From the NCBI RefSeq assembly GCF_024171995.1, contig NZ_JAMTCT010000027.1, positions 1-64,000 of the forward strand: a stretch of DNA of 64,000 nt, given 5' to 3'. The position numbers were made by a program, and so were the translations under genes. Numbering within the stretch: the first letter of the stretch is position 1; each line of letters opens with the position of its first letter. Shown piece by piece: positions 7,549 to 18,000 of the stretch. The notes under the pieces are model-generated. The model had not been told where the DNA came from and made no database searches. It saw only the letters and a program-made list of their open reading frames with translations. Origin of the DNA: Promicromonospora umidemergens. GTDB lineage: Bacteria > Actinomycetota > Actinomycetes > Actinomycetales > Cellulomonadaceae.

Positions 7549-10107
7549 CTACGGGGAGTCGTTCCCGTTGCCGTTGCCGTTCCCGTTCCCGTTGCCGTTC
7601 CCGCCCGTCGGGCCATCATCGGGCGGGAAGATGCCACCCGACCCGCTGGAGACGAGCACCCGCACCTGGCTACCGGGCTGCACCTCCGAGCCCTCGCCCG
7701 GGCTGATGTCCATGACCACGCCCTCGTCGTATTCCTCGGACGGCTGGCGCTCGACGACCGGCTCGAGCCCGGCACCTTGGATCATGCCCCTGGCATTGTT
7801 CTCGTCGCCGCCGATGAGACCGCCCGGCACCTGCACCGTCTCCGGCTGGGCCGGACCCTTCGAGACCTCGACCTGGATGTCCGAGCCCCGATCCACCTCC
7901 TGGCCCTCGTTCTGCACGGACAGCACGGTGCCTGGCGGCTGATCGTTGTCGACCTCGACCAGCACGGGATTCAGCCCGAGGTTGGCGAGCGCCGCCAGCA
8001 CACCCGCGACCGGCTGGCCACGAAGGTTCGCCGGGACCACGACCTTGTCCTCCGGCTCGATCGTCGGTGTCGCCTCCGGGGTCGGGGTGGGCGGCACCGG
8101 CGCCTCATACTCCGGGAACTTCTGGACGTCCATGCCCTCGGTCACCGTCTTCATGTACTCGGTCCACGCCCAGACGGGCCACGTACCACCGGTCAGGCTG
8201 CCGCCCGCCCACTGGCCGAAGGGCGTGATCGAGTCCTGGCCGCCCTTCGCCGTCTCCTGGTAGAGGCCGACGACCGTCGCGATCTGGGGCGTATAACCGG
8301 CGAACCAGGCCGACTTGTTGCCGTTGGTGGAGCCGGTCTTGCCGGCAACCGGACGCGGGTTGCCGTCAGGGGCGAGCAGCTCGAGCGCCGGTGTGCCGGA
8401 TCCCTTCTCGACCACCTGCTGCATCGCGTACGTGGCCTTGGCCATCACCTCCGGGTCGATGGCCCCCTTCTGAGGTACGCCCTCCCACTTGTACGGGACC
8501 TCCTCACCGTTCTGCACGGAAGTCACGATGTGCGTCTCGCTGCGTGTGCCCTGCGCGGCGAACGTGGCGTACGCGCCGGCGAGGTCGACGGCGCGTACCG
8601 TCGAGGTGCCGAGCACGTTGGACAGCTCGGCGTTCGTCGAATCCTCCGGGATACCGGCCCGGATCGCGACGTCCTGGGACTTCTCCGGCCCGATCTCCAC
8701 GTTGAGCTGCGCATAGACGGTATTCACCGAGTTCGCCGTCGCGTCGATCAGGTCGATGTCTCCGAACGACTCTCCACCCGACCCCTCTGGACCGAAGTTG
8801 GTCAGCTCCACCTCGGGGCCACCCGGAGTCTCGGTCCAGCCCGGAATCTGCATCGGGCTGTTGCCCGTGTAGTACTCGTTGAGCTCGTGCCCGTCCTCGA
8901 GCGCGCCGATCAGGGTGAACGGCTTGAACGTGGAGCCGCCCTGCGCCTTGCCGATGGTGGCGGCGTTGTACTGGTTCTCCTCGTAGTCCTTGCCCCCGTA
9001 GAGCGCCCGGATGGCACCGTCCTTGGGGTCGACGGAGACGATGGAGACACCGAGCCGCTTCGACGCGGCGCCCTCACCCTTGTACGGGATGGTGTTCGCC
9101 GCGGCGACCGCGGCCTTCTGCCACTTCGGGTTGATGGTGGTGTGGATCTCGTACCCGTTGTTCATGAGGTCCTCCTCGTCGAGGCCTGCCTCATCGGCCA
9201 GCTCCTTACGGACCTCTTCGAGCAGGTACCCCACCTGGCCGGCGCGGGACACCGGCTTGTACTCGACCAGCTCGGGGAAGGTGGCGGAGCTGCGCTCCTC
9301 CTGCGTGATGACGCCCTGCTCGGCCATGTTGCGCAGGACGCGCGCCCACTTCTGCTCGGCGACGGCCCGCGACTCCTCGCCGAACCGGGGATCCCAGTAC
9401 GAGGGCGACGGGATGATCCCCACCAGCATCGCGGTCTCGGAGACGGTCAGCTCGGCCGCCGGCTTGTCGAAGTACGCCTTCGCGGCGGCTTCGAAACCAT
9501 ACGCACCACGACCGAGGTAGATGCTGTTGACGTAGCCCTCAAGGATCTCGTCCTTCGTCTTGTCCTGGTCCACCTTGACGGCCAGGACGAGCTCGCGGAG
9601 CTTGTCCGTGTAGGACGTCTGGCCCGGCTCGAAGTAGGTGTTCTCCACGTACTGCTGCGTCAGGGTGGAACCGCCCTGCCGTGCGCCCCCGGTCACGTTG
9701 CTGACCAGTGCGCGGAGCATGCCCAGGGGGTCGACGCCGAGGTGGTTCCGGAAGTTCTGGTCCTCGGACGCGAGCACGGCCTGGCCCACGTACGGGGGCA
9801 TCTCGTCGAGGCTCCGGATCGTGCGGTCCACCGCCGCGAACCTACCCATCACCTGGTTGTTCGCGTAGTAGACGGTAGTGGCCTCCGAGCCGACCCCCTC
9901 ACGCTCGTCGGGTACGGACCAGCCGATCCACCCTGCCGTGAACACACCGACGACCAGCGACATCCCGGTCAGGATGGTGCCGACCACAACACGCCACGAC
10001 GGGACCCAGGCACGGAGTCCCGTGCGGTGCGGCCGCGGATAGTTCCAGATTCCCCGTCGGCGCCGGGGCGTCTGCGGCCAGATCGGAGAAGGACTCCAGT
10101 TCGCCAC
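7549..10107 (-). CDS. Class A penicillin-binding protein with PASTA domains (downstream copy)
   Basis: This 852-residue bifunctional peptidoglycan synthase starts at a GTG (10107). It has a cytoplasmic Trp/Pro/Arg-rich tail and one membrane anchor at about 41-63. The GT51 glycosyltransferase domain has Glu115 in ASEDQNFRNHLG and GGSTLTQQYVEN. The transpeptidase motifs are STFK (Ser392), SVN (460-462) and KTG (590-592). Two PASTA domains follow, and then an unusual Gly-Asn dipeptide tail (from about residue 833). It polymerises and cross-links glycan strands outside the membrane. It is a tandem paralogue of the next gene upstream, 144 bases away, and corresponds by position to ponA1 of Mycobacterium. 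Confidence 0.95.
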   Translation of the reverse strand: MANWSPSPIWPQTPRRRRGIWNYPRPHRTGLRAWVPSWRVVVGTILTGMSLVVGVFTAGWIGWSVPDEREGVGSEATTVYYANNQVMGRFAAVDRTIRSLDEMPPYVGQAVLASEDQNFRNHLGVDPLGMLRALVSNVTGGARQGGSTLTQQYVENTYFEPGQTSYTDKLRELVLAVKVDQDKTKDEILEGYVNSIYLGRGAYGFEAAAKAYFDKPAAELTVSETAMLVGIIPSPSYWDPRFGEESRAVAEQKWARVLRNMAEQGVITQEERSSATFPELVEYKPVSRAGQVGYLLEEVRKELADEAGLDEEDLMNNGYEIHTTINPKWQKAAVAAANTIPYKGEGAASKRLGVSIVSVDPKDGAIRALYGGKDYEENQYNAATIGKAQGGSTFKPFTLIGALEDGHELNEYYTGNSPMQIPGWTETPGGPEVELTNFGPEGSGGESFGDIDLIDATANSVNTVYAQLNVEIGPEKSQDVAIRAGIPEDSTNAELSNVLGTSTVRAVDLAGAYATFAAQGTRSETHIVTSVQNGEEVPYKWEGVPQKGAIDPEVMAKATYAMQQVVEKGSGTPALELLAPDGNPRPVAGKTGSTNGNKSAWFAGYTPQIATVVGLYQETAKGGQDSITPFGQWAGGSLTGGTWPVWAWTEYMKTVTEGMDVQKFPEYEAPVPPTPTPEATPTIEPEDKVVVPANLRGQPVAGVLAALANLGLNPVLVEVDNDQPPGTVLSVQNEGQEVDRGSDIQVEVSKGPAQPETVQVPGGLIGGDENNARGMIQGAGLEPVVERQPSEEYDEGVVMDISPGEGSEVQPGSQVRVLVSSGSGGIFPPDDGPTGGNGNGNGNGNGNGNDSP

Positions 10108-10251
10108 GTCTTCCTCGTTCCTCGTATCGATCCAGTGACAGCACCGGACCCGGAAACGATAGAGGATCGATGTTCACGGCAAGTAGCACAAACGCGGTTT
10201 CCGTGTGTACGCCCCGTGTTCGAGCAGTGGTCCTACCGGCCTTTCACCCGC

Positions 10252-12795
10252 CTATCCGAGGATGCCGCCGTCCTCGCCGTCCGGCGGACCATCGGTCGGA
10301 TCGTCCCCGCCCTCTCCGGGCCCGCTGGAGACGACGAGCGTCACCTGACTGCCCTCGGCCACCTCCGACCCCTCGCGCGGGTCGACCGAGATCACCCTTC
10401 CCTCGGGCACGGAGTCGGACGGCGCCTCCTGGACCACCGGCTCCAGCCCGGCGGCACTGACCTGCTCCTCGGCATAGCCCTGGTCCTGGTTGGTCAGGCC
10501 CCAGGGCACGGTCGTGGTCTCTTCCTCCACCTGGGAGCCGTTCGAGACCTCGACCCGGATGGTCTCGCCGCGATCGACCTCCTGGCCCTCACGGTCGACG
10601 GAGAGCACGGTGCCGGCCGGCTGGTCGCTGTCCACATCCACCTGCTGGGGGATGAGCCCGGCACCGGCGAGTGCCGATGCGGCGGCGGTGTACTGCTTAC
10701 CGACCAGGCCCGTGGGCACCGTGACCAGCTCTTCCTCCGGTTCCGTCGACGGGCTCGTCGTGGGGGACGGCGACTGCGTCGGCTCGGGTGGCGCAGGCGG
10801 TGTGTACACGGGGAACTCCTCGATCTCCATGCCCTCGGTGGCCTTGGCCATGTAGTCGGTCCACGCCGTGGCGGGCCAGGAGCCACCGGTCATCCACTCG
10901 TAGCCACCGAACGGCTGGACCTGCTCGTAGGTGTTCTCTTCGATGTCGTACTGGTACAGGCCCACCACCGTGGTGAGCTGCGGGACGAAGCCGGCGAACC
11001 ACGCGGACTCGGTCTGCTGGGACGAGCCCGTCTTCCCCGCCACCGGGCGGGGAGTCACCCCGTCGGGGCCCATGAGCTCCTGCGCTGCCGCGCCGGACCC
11101 GTCCTCGACCACCTTGGTCAGGGCGTACGTCGCGGCGGACATCACCTTTTCGTCGAACATCTGCTCACGGGCGGTCGGGCCCTCGTGATAGACGGTCTCG
11201 CCCTTCATCACCTTGGTCACCAGGTGTGGCGTCGTGCGGTAACCCTGTGCGGCGATGGTCGAGTAGGCGTGGGCGAGGTCGACGTTGGTCACGTAGTCGG
11301 TACCCAGCACGTTCGCCAGGTTGTTCCGGATGATGCAGCAGTCGTTCGTCTCTTCGTCGTCGTCCGGCCGCGGGATGCCGAGGTCGTAGGCGACCTGCGC
11401 GGTCTTCTCCGGGCCGATCTCCTTGTTGAGCTGGCCGTAGACGACGTTGACCGACTGTGCCGTGGCATAGGCGAGGTCGATCTGGCCGAACGATTCGTTG
11501 TCGAAGTTGCTCAGCGGAACGTCCGGGCCATCAGGATCCTGCTTCCAGCCCTCGATGATCGTCCCGTCGGTGCTGTCGTACTCCTCGGTGAGCGGTATGC
11601 CCTCCTTCAGCGCCCCGATCAGCGTGAACGGCTTGAACGTCGACGCGCCCTGTGCGCGGAAGGTCGCGGCGTTGGTCGGGTGCTTCGAGTAGTTCGGCCC
11701 CCCGTACATCGCCTTGATCTCGCCGGTCTGCGGATCGATCGAGGTCAGCGACGCACGCGTGTACTTGCCCGCGTCGTCCGGCAGGTCCATCGTCTCGTAC
11801 GCGGCGGCCTGCATCTTGCGGTCGATGGAGGTATGGATCTCGTAGCCGTTCTTCGTGAGCTGGTCGGCCGTGATGCCCGCCTGGTCGAGCTCGTTGGCCA
11901 CCTGCTCCATCAGGTAGGCCGTCCGGTTGTCACCGGACCCCTGCTGGTACTCGACGAGCTCGGGGTACTTCGCGGCGCTGCGATCCTCCTGGGTGATGGC
12001 ACCGGTCTCGACCATGAAGTCAAGGGTGCGGTTCCAGCGCGACTCCGCCTGCGCCGCGGCGGTCTCGCCCTGGCGCGGGTCCCAGTACGTGGGGTTCGGG
12101 ATGATCCCCGCCAGGAAGGCGGACTCGGAGATGGTCATCTCCGTGGCCGGGTGACCGAAGTACGCCTTCGACGCCGCGTCCACGCCGTACGCGCCACGCC
12201 CCAGGTAGATGGAGTTGAGGTAGCCCTCGAGCACCCGGTCCTTCGACTGCTCCTGCGTCACCTTGAGCGCCAGGATCGCCTCGCGGAACTCGTCCGCGTA
12301 CGTCGTGTCGCCGACACCGAAGTAGTAGTTCTCGACGTACTGCTGGGTCAGGGTGGAAGCACCCTGCTGGGCGCCGCCCGTCACGTTGTTGAGGACCGCT
12401 CGTGCGATCGCCCGCGGGTTGATGCCGGGGTGCGACCGGAAGCTCTGGTCCTCGGACGCGATGATGGCGTCGGGCACGTGAGACGGGAGATCTTTCAGGG
12501 ACACCAGTGTCCGGTCCTGCGCCGCGAACTTGCCCAGCGTCTTGCCGTCCGCGTAGTGCACCGTGGTGGTCTCGAAGTCGACGCTGTCCAGCTCCGGCGG
12601 CACGCCGACGTTGAACCAGGCGGCTATGACGACGCCGGCCACGAGCGACGTACCGCTCAGCAGCGTGCCCACGACAAACCGCCACGACGGGATCCACGCA
12701 CGAATCCCGGTGCGGTGAGGACGGGGGTAGTTCCAGATTCCCTGCCGTCGTCGGGGAGTTCGCGGCCAGATCGGAGGGGGACTCCAGTTCGACAC
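10252..12795 (-). CDS. Class A penicillin-binding protein with PASTA domains (upstream copy)
   Basis: This 847-residue paralogue of the following gene has the same layout: a cytoplasmic tail with IWNYPRPHRTG, a membrane anchor at about 41-62, GT51 with Glu115 in ASEDQSFRSHPG, transpeptidase motifs STFK (Ser385), SVN (448-450) and KTG (588-590), and two PASTA domains. I choose the GTG at 12795 because it has GAGGAAGAGG upstream and aligns exactly with the GTG start of its neighbour; an earlier in-frame codon would add 29 residues without a ribosome site. A Cys-Cys pair (ETNDCCIIRNN) is absent from the paralogue. The tail ends in GPPDGEDGGILG and lacks the Gly-Asn repeat. Confidence 0.95.
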   Translation of the reverse strand: MSNWSPPPIWPRTPRRRQGIWNYPRPHRTGIRAWIPSWRFVVGTLLSGTSLVAGVVIAAWFNVGVPPELDSVDFETTTVHYADGKTLGKFAAQDRTLVSLKDLPSHVPDAIIASEDQSFRSHPGINPRAIARAVLNNVTGGAQQGASTLTQQYVENYYFGVGDTTYADEFREAILALKVTQEQSKDRVLEGYLNSIYLGRGAYGVDAASKAYFGHPATEMTISESAFLAGIIPNPTYWDPRQGETAAAQAESRWNRTLDFMVETGAITQEDRSAAKYPELVEYQQGSGDNRTAYLMEQVANELDQAGITADQLTKNGYEIHTSIDRKMQAAAYETMDLPDDAGKYTRASLTSIDPQTGEIKAMYGGPNYSKHPTNAATFRAQGASTFKPFTLIGALKEGIPLTEEYDSTDGTIIEGWKQDPDGPDVPLSNFDNESFGQIDLAYATAQSVNVVYGQLNKEIGPEKTAQVAYDLGIPRPDDDEETNDCCIIRNNLANVLGTDYVTNVDLAHAYSTIAAQGYRTTPHLVTKVMKGETVYHEGPTAREQMFDEKVMSAATYALTKVVEDGSGAAAQELMGPDGVTPRPVAGKTGSSQQTESAWFAGFVPQLTTVVGLYQYDIEENTYEQVQPFGGYEWMTGGSWPATAWTDYMAKATEGMEIEEFPVYTPPAPPEPTQSPSPTTSPSTEPEEELVTVPTGLVGKQYTAAASALAGAGLIPQQVDVDSDQPAGTVLSVDREGQEVDRGETIRVEVSNGSQVEEETTTVPWGLTNQDQGYAEEQVSAAGLEPVVQEAPSDSVPEGRVISVDPREGSEVAEGSQVTLVVSSGPGEGGDDPTDGPPDGEDGGILG

Positions 12796-13017
12796 GTCAG
12801 CCTCTTCCTCGGTTCGACTTGCGCCTGCCGGTGCGGTCGACGCACTTGCCACGGCAGACAACCCGAAACCATAGGGGATCACCTACGGGCCCCAACAGCC
12901 CGGAACTGCTCCAGCACCCCGCCCTGGGCATTTACCCCAGGGTCAGCCCAGTCCGTCTGCTCTCGCTTCACATTTCGTCCACGTTCGGCCGATGGCGGCC
13001 GGTGCAGGAACTTCGGA

Positions 13018-13073
13018 TTGCATATCGGGATCCGGATGCCTATCCTCTCGATGTATCGAGACGATACATCGAG
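13018..13073 (+). promoter_or_regulatory. padR-ino1 promoter and 12+12 bp operator palindrome
   Basis: TTGCAT (13018-13023), a 17-base spacer and TATCCT (13041-13046) make a plausible housekeeping promoter. Directly after the -10 box comes a perfect inverted repeat, CTCGATGTATCG (13047-13058), a 3-base spacer, then CGATACATCGAG (13062-13073). The ATGT...ACAT ends are typical of PadR operators, so PadR bound here would block its own promoter. Otherwise 12796-13124 holds only upstream sequence of the PBP genes. Confidence 0.65.
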
Positions 13074-13124
13074 CAGAACTGATAAGCCTGGGCAACGCCT
13101 GACGGGCTCAGGAAGGAGGCCGCC

Positions 13125-13772
13125 GTGCGCAGCCGTTCCGACGTGCTCGAGACCGCCGTCCTCGGCCTGCTCAACGAGTCCCCGCTGCACGGGTACGAGC
13201 TCCGCAAGCGCCTCAACCTGGTGCTCGGCTCGTTCCGCGCCTTCTCCTACGGGACTCTCTACCCCGCCCTGAAGGCGCTGGTCATGCGTGGTCTGATCGC
13301 GACGACGGAGAACGACCCGCCGACACCCCCACCTCGCAAGGGGAAGACCGGGATCCCAGGTCGCACGGCCAAGCCAAAGCCCATCGGACGACGTCGCGTG
13401 GTCTACGAGCTGACCGCCGAGGGCAAGGAGCACCTCCAGACCGTCCTGGCCACCGCCGGCCCCGCCGCCTGGGAGGACGACAACTTCGACGTGCGGTTCG
13501 CGCTCTTCGCGCAGACCGACGCCGAGACCCGCCTCCGGGTCCTCGAAGGCCGGCGTACCCGGCTGACCGAGCGCCTGGAGACGTTCCGCCAGGCCGCGAC
13601 GCACCCGCGTTCGCGGCTCGACGAATACGCACTCGAGCTCCAGCGGTTCGGGCTCGAGAGAGCCGAGCGCGAAGTGCACTGGCTCGACAGCCTTATCTCC
13701 ACCGAGCGGGGACGCGCTGCGGCGCAGAACCGCCCATCGCAGCAGGAACAAACGAAGAAGGAGCGAGGATGA
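13125..13772 (+). CDS. PadR family transcriptional regulator
   Basis: This 215-residue regulator has an N-terminal PadR winged helix ([20 protein letters not shown], then [17 protein letters not shown]) with a charged insert around residues 64-85, and a C-terminal helical Vir-like dimerisation region. The GTG start has GGAAGGAGG upstream. It overlaps ino1 by four bases (ATGA), so the two are translationally coupled, an arrangement conserved across actinobacteria. It is expected to repress this operon from the palindrome just upstream. Its ligand is unknown. Confidence 0.93.
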   Translation: MRSRSDVLETAVLGLLNESPLHGYELRKRLNLVLGSFRAFSYGTLYPALKALVMRGLIATTENDPPTPPPRKGKTGIPGRTAKPKPIGRRRVVYELTAEGKEHLQTVLATAGPAAWEDDNFDVRFALFAQTDAETRLRVLEGRRTRLTERLETFRQAATHPRSRLDEYALELQRFGLERAEREVHWLDSLISTERGRAAAQNRPSQQEQTKKERG

Positions 13773-14860
13773 CCTCCATCCGCGTGGGCATCGTCGGCGT
13801 AGGAAACTGCGCCTCGTCCCTGGTCCAGGGCGTGCACTACTACCGTGACGCCAACCCGGCGAGCACCGTACCGGGCCTCATGCACGTGCAGTTCGGCGAC
13901 TACCACGTGTCGGACCTCGAGTTCGTCGCGGCGTTCGACGTCGACGCGAAGAAGGTCGGCTTCGACCTGGCCGAGGCCATCACCGCGTCCGAGAACAACA
14001 CGATCAAGATCGCGGACGTGCCGCCGACGGGCGTGACCGTCCAGCGCGGGCCGACGCTCGACGGCCTGGGCGACTTCTACCGCGAGACGATCGACGAGTC
14101 CACGAAGGACGCCGTCGACGTCGTGGCGGCACTGCGCGAGGCCGAGGTCGACGTGCTGGTGTGCTACCTGCCGGTGGGCTCGGAGGAGGCCGCCAAGTTC
14201 TACGCGCAGTGCGCGATCGACGCGGGCGTCGCCTTCGTCAACGCCCTCCCGGTCTTCATCGCGTCCGACCCCGAGTGGGCCAGGAAGTTCGAGGACGCCG
14301 GCGTGCCGATCGTCGGTGACGACATCAAGTCGCAGGTCGGCGCCACCATCACGCACCGCGTGCTGGCCAAGCTGTTCGAGGACCGCGGCGTGGTCCTTGA
14401 CCGCACGTACCAGCTGAACGTCGGCGGCAACATGGACTTCAAGAACATGCTGCAGCGGGACCGCCTGGAGTCCAAGAAGCTCTCCAAGACGCAGGCCGTG
14501 ACGTCCAACCTGACGGGCGCCCTGGCCGGCAAGAAGGAGGACCGCAACGTGCACATCGGTCCGTCGGACTACGTAGCGTGGCTCGACGACCGCAAGTGGG
14601 CCTATGTACGCCTCGAGGGTCGCGCGTTCGGCGAGGTGCCGCTCAGCCTGGAGTACAAGCTCGAGGTGTGGGACTCCCCCAACTCCGCCGGCATCATCAT
14701 CGACGCGGTCCGGGCGGCGAAGATCGCCAAGGACCGCGGCGTCGGCGGCCCGCTGCACTCCGCGGCCACCTACTTCATGAAGTCCCCGCCCGTGCAGATG
14801 GAGGACACGGCAGGCCGCGCCCAGCTGGAGTCGTTCATCCGCGGCGACATCGAGCGCTGA
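13769..14860 (+). CDS. ino1: Inositol-3-phosphate synthase
   Basis: This 363-residue enzyme converts D-glucose 6-phosphate to 1D-myo-inositol 3-phosphate with NAD as internal redox cofactor. This is the entry step to mycothiol and phosphatidylinositol in actinobacteria. The N-terminus has a Rossmann NAD-binding motif, [16 protein letters not shown]. The catalytic region contains the conserved [15 protein letters not shown] and the NVGGNMDF segment. Length and sequence fit the short actinobacterial type. It is co-transcribed with padR, from which its start is overlapped by four bases. Confidence 0.97.
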   Translation: MTSIRVGIVGVGNCASSLVQGVHYYRDANPASTVPGLMHVQFGDYHVSDLEFVAAFDVDAKKVGFDLAEAITASENNTIKIADVPPTGVTVQRGPTLDGLGDFYRETIDESTKDAVDVVAALREAEVDVLVCYLPVGSEEAAKFYAQCAIDAGVAFVNALPVFIASDPEWARKFEDAGVPIVGDDIKSQVGATITHRVLAKLFEDRGVVLDRTYQLNVGGNMDFKNMLQRDRLESKKLSKTQAVTSNLTGALAGKKEDRNVHIGPSDYVAWLDDRKWAYVRLEGRAFGEVPLSLEYKLEVWDSPNSAGIIIDAVRAAKIAKDRGVGGPLHSAATYFMKSPPVQMEDTAGRAQLESFIRGDIER

Positions 14861-14909
14861 GCGCCAAGCGCTGAAGCGCCAAGCGCTGAAGCGCTCAGCG
14901 CTCAGCGCA
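14854..14909. repeat. AGCGCT-rich short repeat array
   Basis: From the last codon of ino1, AGCGCT/GCGC words repeat in direct and inverted order, including two copies of AAGCGCTGAAGCGC. It looks like slippage expansion in the short 3' spacer. Confidence 0.6.
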
Positions 14910-14914
14910 GACAG

Positions 14915-14972
14915 TCGGTAGAAGGTCCGGTGATCGGCAGCTCGGGCTGCCGATCACCGGACCTTCTACCGA
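14915..14972. terminator. Strong bidirectional hairpin between ino1 and the subtilase gene
   Basis: A perfect 27-bp inverted repeat (14915-14941 against 14946-14972) with loop TCGG lies between the converging genes ino1 and the S8 peptidase. It can act as a terminator for both, although no long T tract follows. Confidence 0.75.
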
Positions 14973-15005
14973 ACTCACGACGGGGTCAGGCCCCGTCACC
15001 TCGAA

Positions 15006-18000
15006 CTACTTGATCGGGTCCAGCTCGAAGTCGGTCACGACGGTGGTGCGTGGCGCCACCTTCGCGGAGCCGACCTCCGGGACGTACCCGTTCGCCGTCG
15101 CGATGATCTGCGCCGTGCGCTCAGACCGGTCGAACCAGTACTCGTAGGTGCCGTCCGCCCCGGTGACCAGGGTGACCGCCGAGTACCTCGCGTTCACCTG
15201 GACCACCGCGTCCCCGAGCGAGACGACGCCGTCCGGGCTGAAGCCCGACACGGTGCCGGCGAGCTTGCCCCAGCTGCGCGGCGGGTTGACGGTCAGGCTG
15301 ACGTCGACGGCGGGTGCGTCGTACGGCGTCTCCGCGTCGGCCACCAGCGAGCCGGTGAAGGTGCCCGGCTGGGCCACCACACCGCTCATGGCCGCCGTGA
15401 TCGTCTTCGACTGTCCCGGCTCGAGCGTGAACTCGGTCGGGTCCATGGTCAGCCACTCCATGGCGCCGCCGCCGGAGGTGTCACCGGAGACGTTCATGAC
15501 GATGTGCATGTCGGGCCAGTTGATGGAGTCGGTGGTCACCGGCTCCGGGATCGCGCAGTCGGTGGCGGAGAGGTACGACGGCGCGGTCTGACCCGCGGCG
15601 TTCGACCCGATGTAGAAGACGCCACCGCTCGACTGCTGGTTGGGCGAGACGATCTCGACCACGAGCGTGGCGCCGGCAGGCACCTCACCCGTCACGGGCA
15701 CCGAGATCATCGTCAGGGTCGACGCCGGGATGTTCACTTCAGCCGTCCCGATCGACGTCAGGTTGGCGAAGGTCAGCTCGCCGTCCAGCGTGTGGAGATT
15801 GACGGTCAGCGTCTGAGCAGTGGCCTGCTCGACACCGAAGGACACCTCCGAGACGTCGAAGTCGCCGTCGATGCCGAAGTCGCTCAGCGTGAACGTCCGG
15901 AAGAAGTGGTTCTCCGTGGTTCCGGCCAGGCTGCCGCACGACGCCGAGTTGAGCTCCGCGATCTCCTGCGAGGCCGAGTGGGTGAGGTTCGTGGCGTCCG
16001 GCCGGACCGGGATGGACTCCGGCGTCACGGTCTTGCCCGTCGTGCCGTTGCCAGCGGCCTGGAGGTGTGAGTCCGAGCTACCGAACGAACCACCCAGCTT
16101 GGCCGACGGCTTCGTCGACTCGGCCACGGTGGCCTTGCCCTCGGGGTGCTGGATGACGGCGGCGCCGTCCGTGCCCAGCATCTCGAACCCGCCGCCGGTA
16201 CCCGTCATCTCGACATCGGCCGGCGCGGTGCCCTCGTTCGTCACGGTGAACCGCTTGGACGTGGAGCTGCCAAGGGGCAGGGTCGTGTCGATCGACTCGG
16301 TGCTGACCGCGAGCATGCCCGCAGCGAGCGCCGCGTCGAACGTGCTGGTGCCATCGGGCGCGAGGGTCACCTCTCCGGACTCGGCCGCGTAGTCGGGGGC
16401 CGTGATGTCGACCGTGTACTCGCCAGGCAGGGCGATGGCCGTGTAGGTGCCGTCCTCCTTCGATGTGGCGGTGCGGGTGACGCCGTCGGCCACCGCGGTC
16501 ACCGTCGCACCCTCGACGGGCTCACCGGTGTTGCGGTCGGTGACCGTGCCGTCGAGGAACGAGAGCACGGGCGCCGTGTAGGTGACCGTGAGCCCCTCGG
16601 TGACTGCTGGCGTGTTGGTCGAGTACTGGAGACCGACGGTGCCGGACTCGTTCTCGATGCCGATCGACGCGGAGCTGCCCTTGGCGGTCTCGGTGTCGGT
16701 GACCGCGCCGTACCCGAACAGCACCGTGCCGTCCGCGACGAGCGTGACCGAGAAGTTCAGGCGGTCGGTCGACGGCGAGTACTTGCGCACGTTGCGCCAC
16801 TCGACGACGAAGGCGTCCTCGCCGTCGACCGTGGTGGTCCCGGTGTAGAGGCCCGCTTCGGCGTCGAGGTTGAGGTCGTCCCAGAAGGGATACAGGGCGG
16901 CGTTGGGTACCGCGCTGTTCGGGATGGAGCCGTTCGTGTAGCTGGTGCTGCCGGCCAGGAAGTTCAGGTGGCCGTTGGAGGTGACGAACGCCGCGTCGTA
17001 GCCGGCGCCGTAGTAGGGGAACTCGAACGGAAGGTCGATCGGCGTCTGCACGTCGTCCCCGGTGAGGGGGAGCTCCGTGTCGCCCTGCAGGTAGTCACCG
17101 GTCGAGGTCGCACAGGAGTAGCCGAAGTCGTCGGTGACGGCCGTGATCTCGACCGGCACGTCCTTCGCGCCGTCGACCACGACGTCGCTCTCGTACGACG
17201 AGGCGCAGCCGCCCGTCGTCACGCTGAGCGAGTAGGTGCCCTCGGGGACGTCGGCGAAGGCGAAGGTGCCGTCCGCGCCGGTGGTGACGTCCTCGAAGTG
17301 GCTGCCGAGGCTGACCGGGGCACCCGCGACCGGGTCGCCCGACCCGGCGAAGGTCACCGTGCCCGTCACGGCGTGCGACGGGGCGGCCTCGAGCGTGATC
17401 GGCACGTCGACGGTGCCGTCCTCCGTGACGGTGGCGGCGGCCGGCTCGGAAGCCAGGTAACCGAAGGCGGACGCGGAGACCGCGTAGTCACCGGTGGCGA
17501 CGCGCGCGGTGAAGGTGCCGTCCCCGTCGGTGCTGACGGTGCGGTCCCGCTCGCCGTCGATGACGACGTCGGCGGACGCGATCGGGGTGCCGTCGGCGTC
17601 GGTCACGGTGCCGGCGACGTACCCGGTGGCGCCGATCGGGGCGGCGTCGATGAGGGCTGCGGCGTCGAGCTTGCCCTCGCCCCAGACATTGTTGTTGCCG
17701 GCGGTGCCACCGCAGGAGGTGTCGTCGGCGTCCACCGCGGTCTCGTTGAGCAGCGCCTGCGTGCCCTCGATGTCACCGACGAGTGCGGGTGCGGCACTCC
17801 ACAGCAGCGCGATGGCGCCCGCGAGGTGCGGGGCCGCCATGGACGTGCCGTCCAGAGCCGAGTAGCCGTCACCGGGGACGGACGAGCGCACGTCCACGCC
17901 GGGCGCCGCGATGTTGGGCTTGACCATGCCGTCCTGGCCGGGGCCACGCGACGAGAAGTCGGCGATGGCGCCGGACATGCCGAACGCGCCGACCGAGTAG

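Noticed and set aside
7336-13272. A 1978-codon open frame on the plus strand across both PBP genes
   Set aside because: It is antisense to two well-supported PBP genes. Its translation is rich in Arg, His, Leu and Val without any domain, as expected from codon bias in GC-rich DNA.
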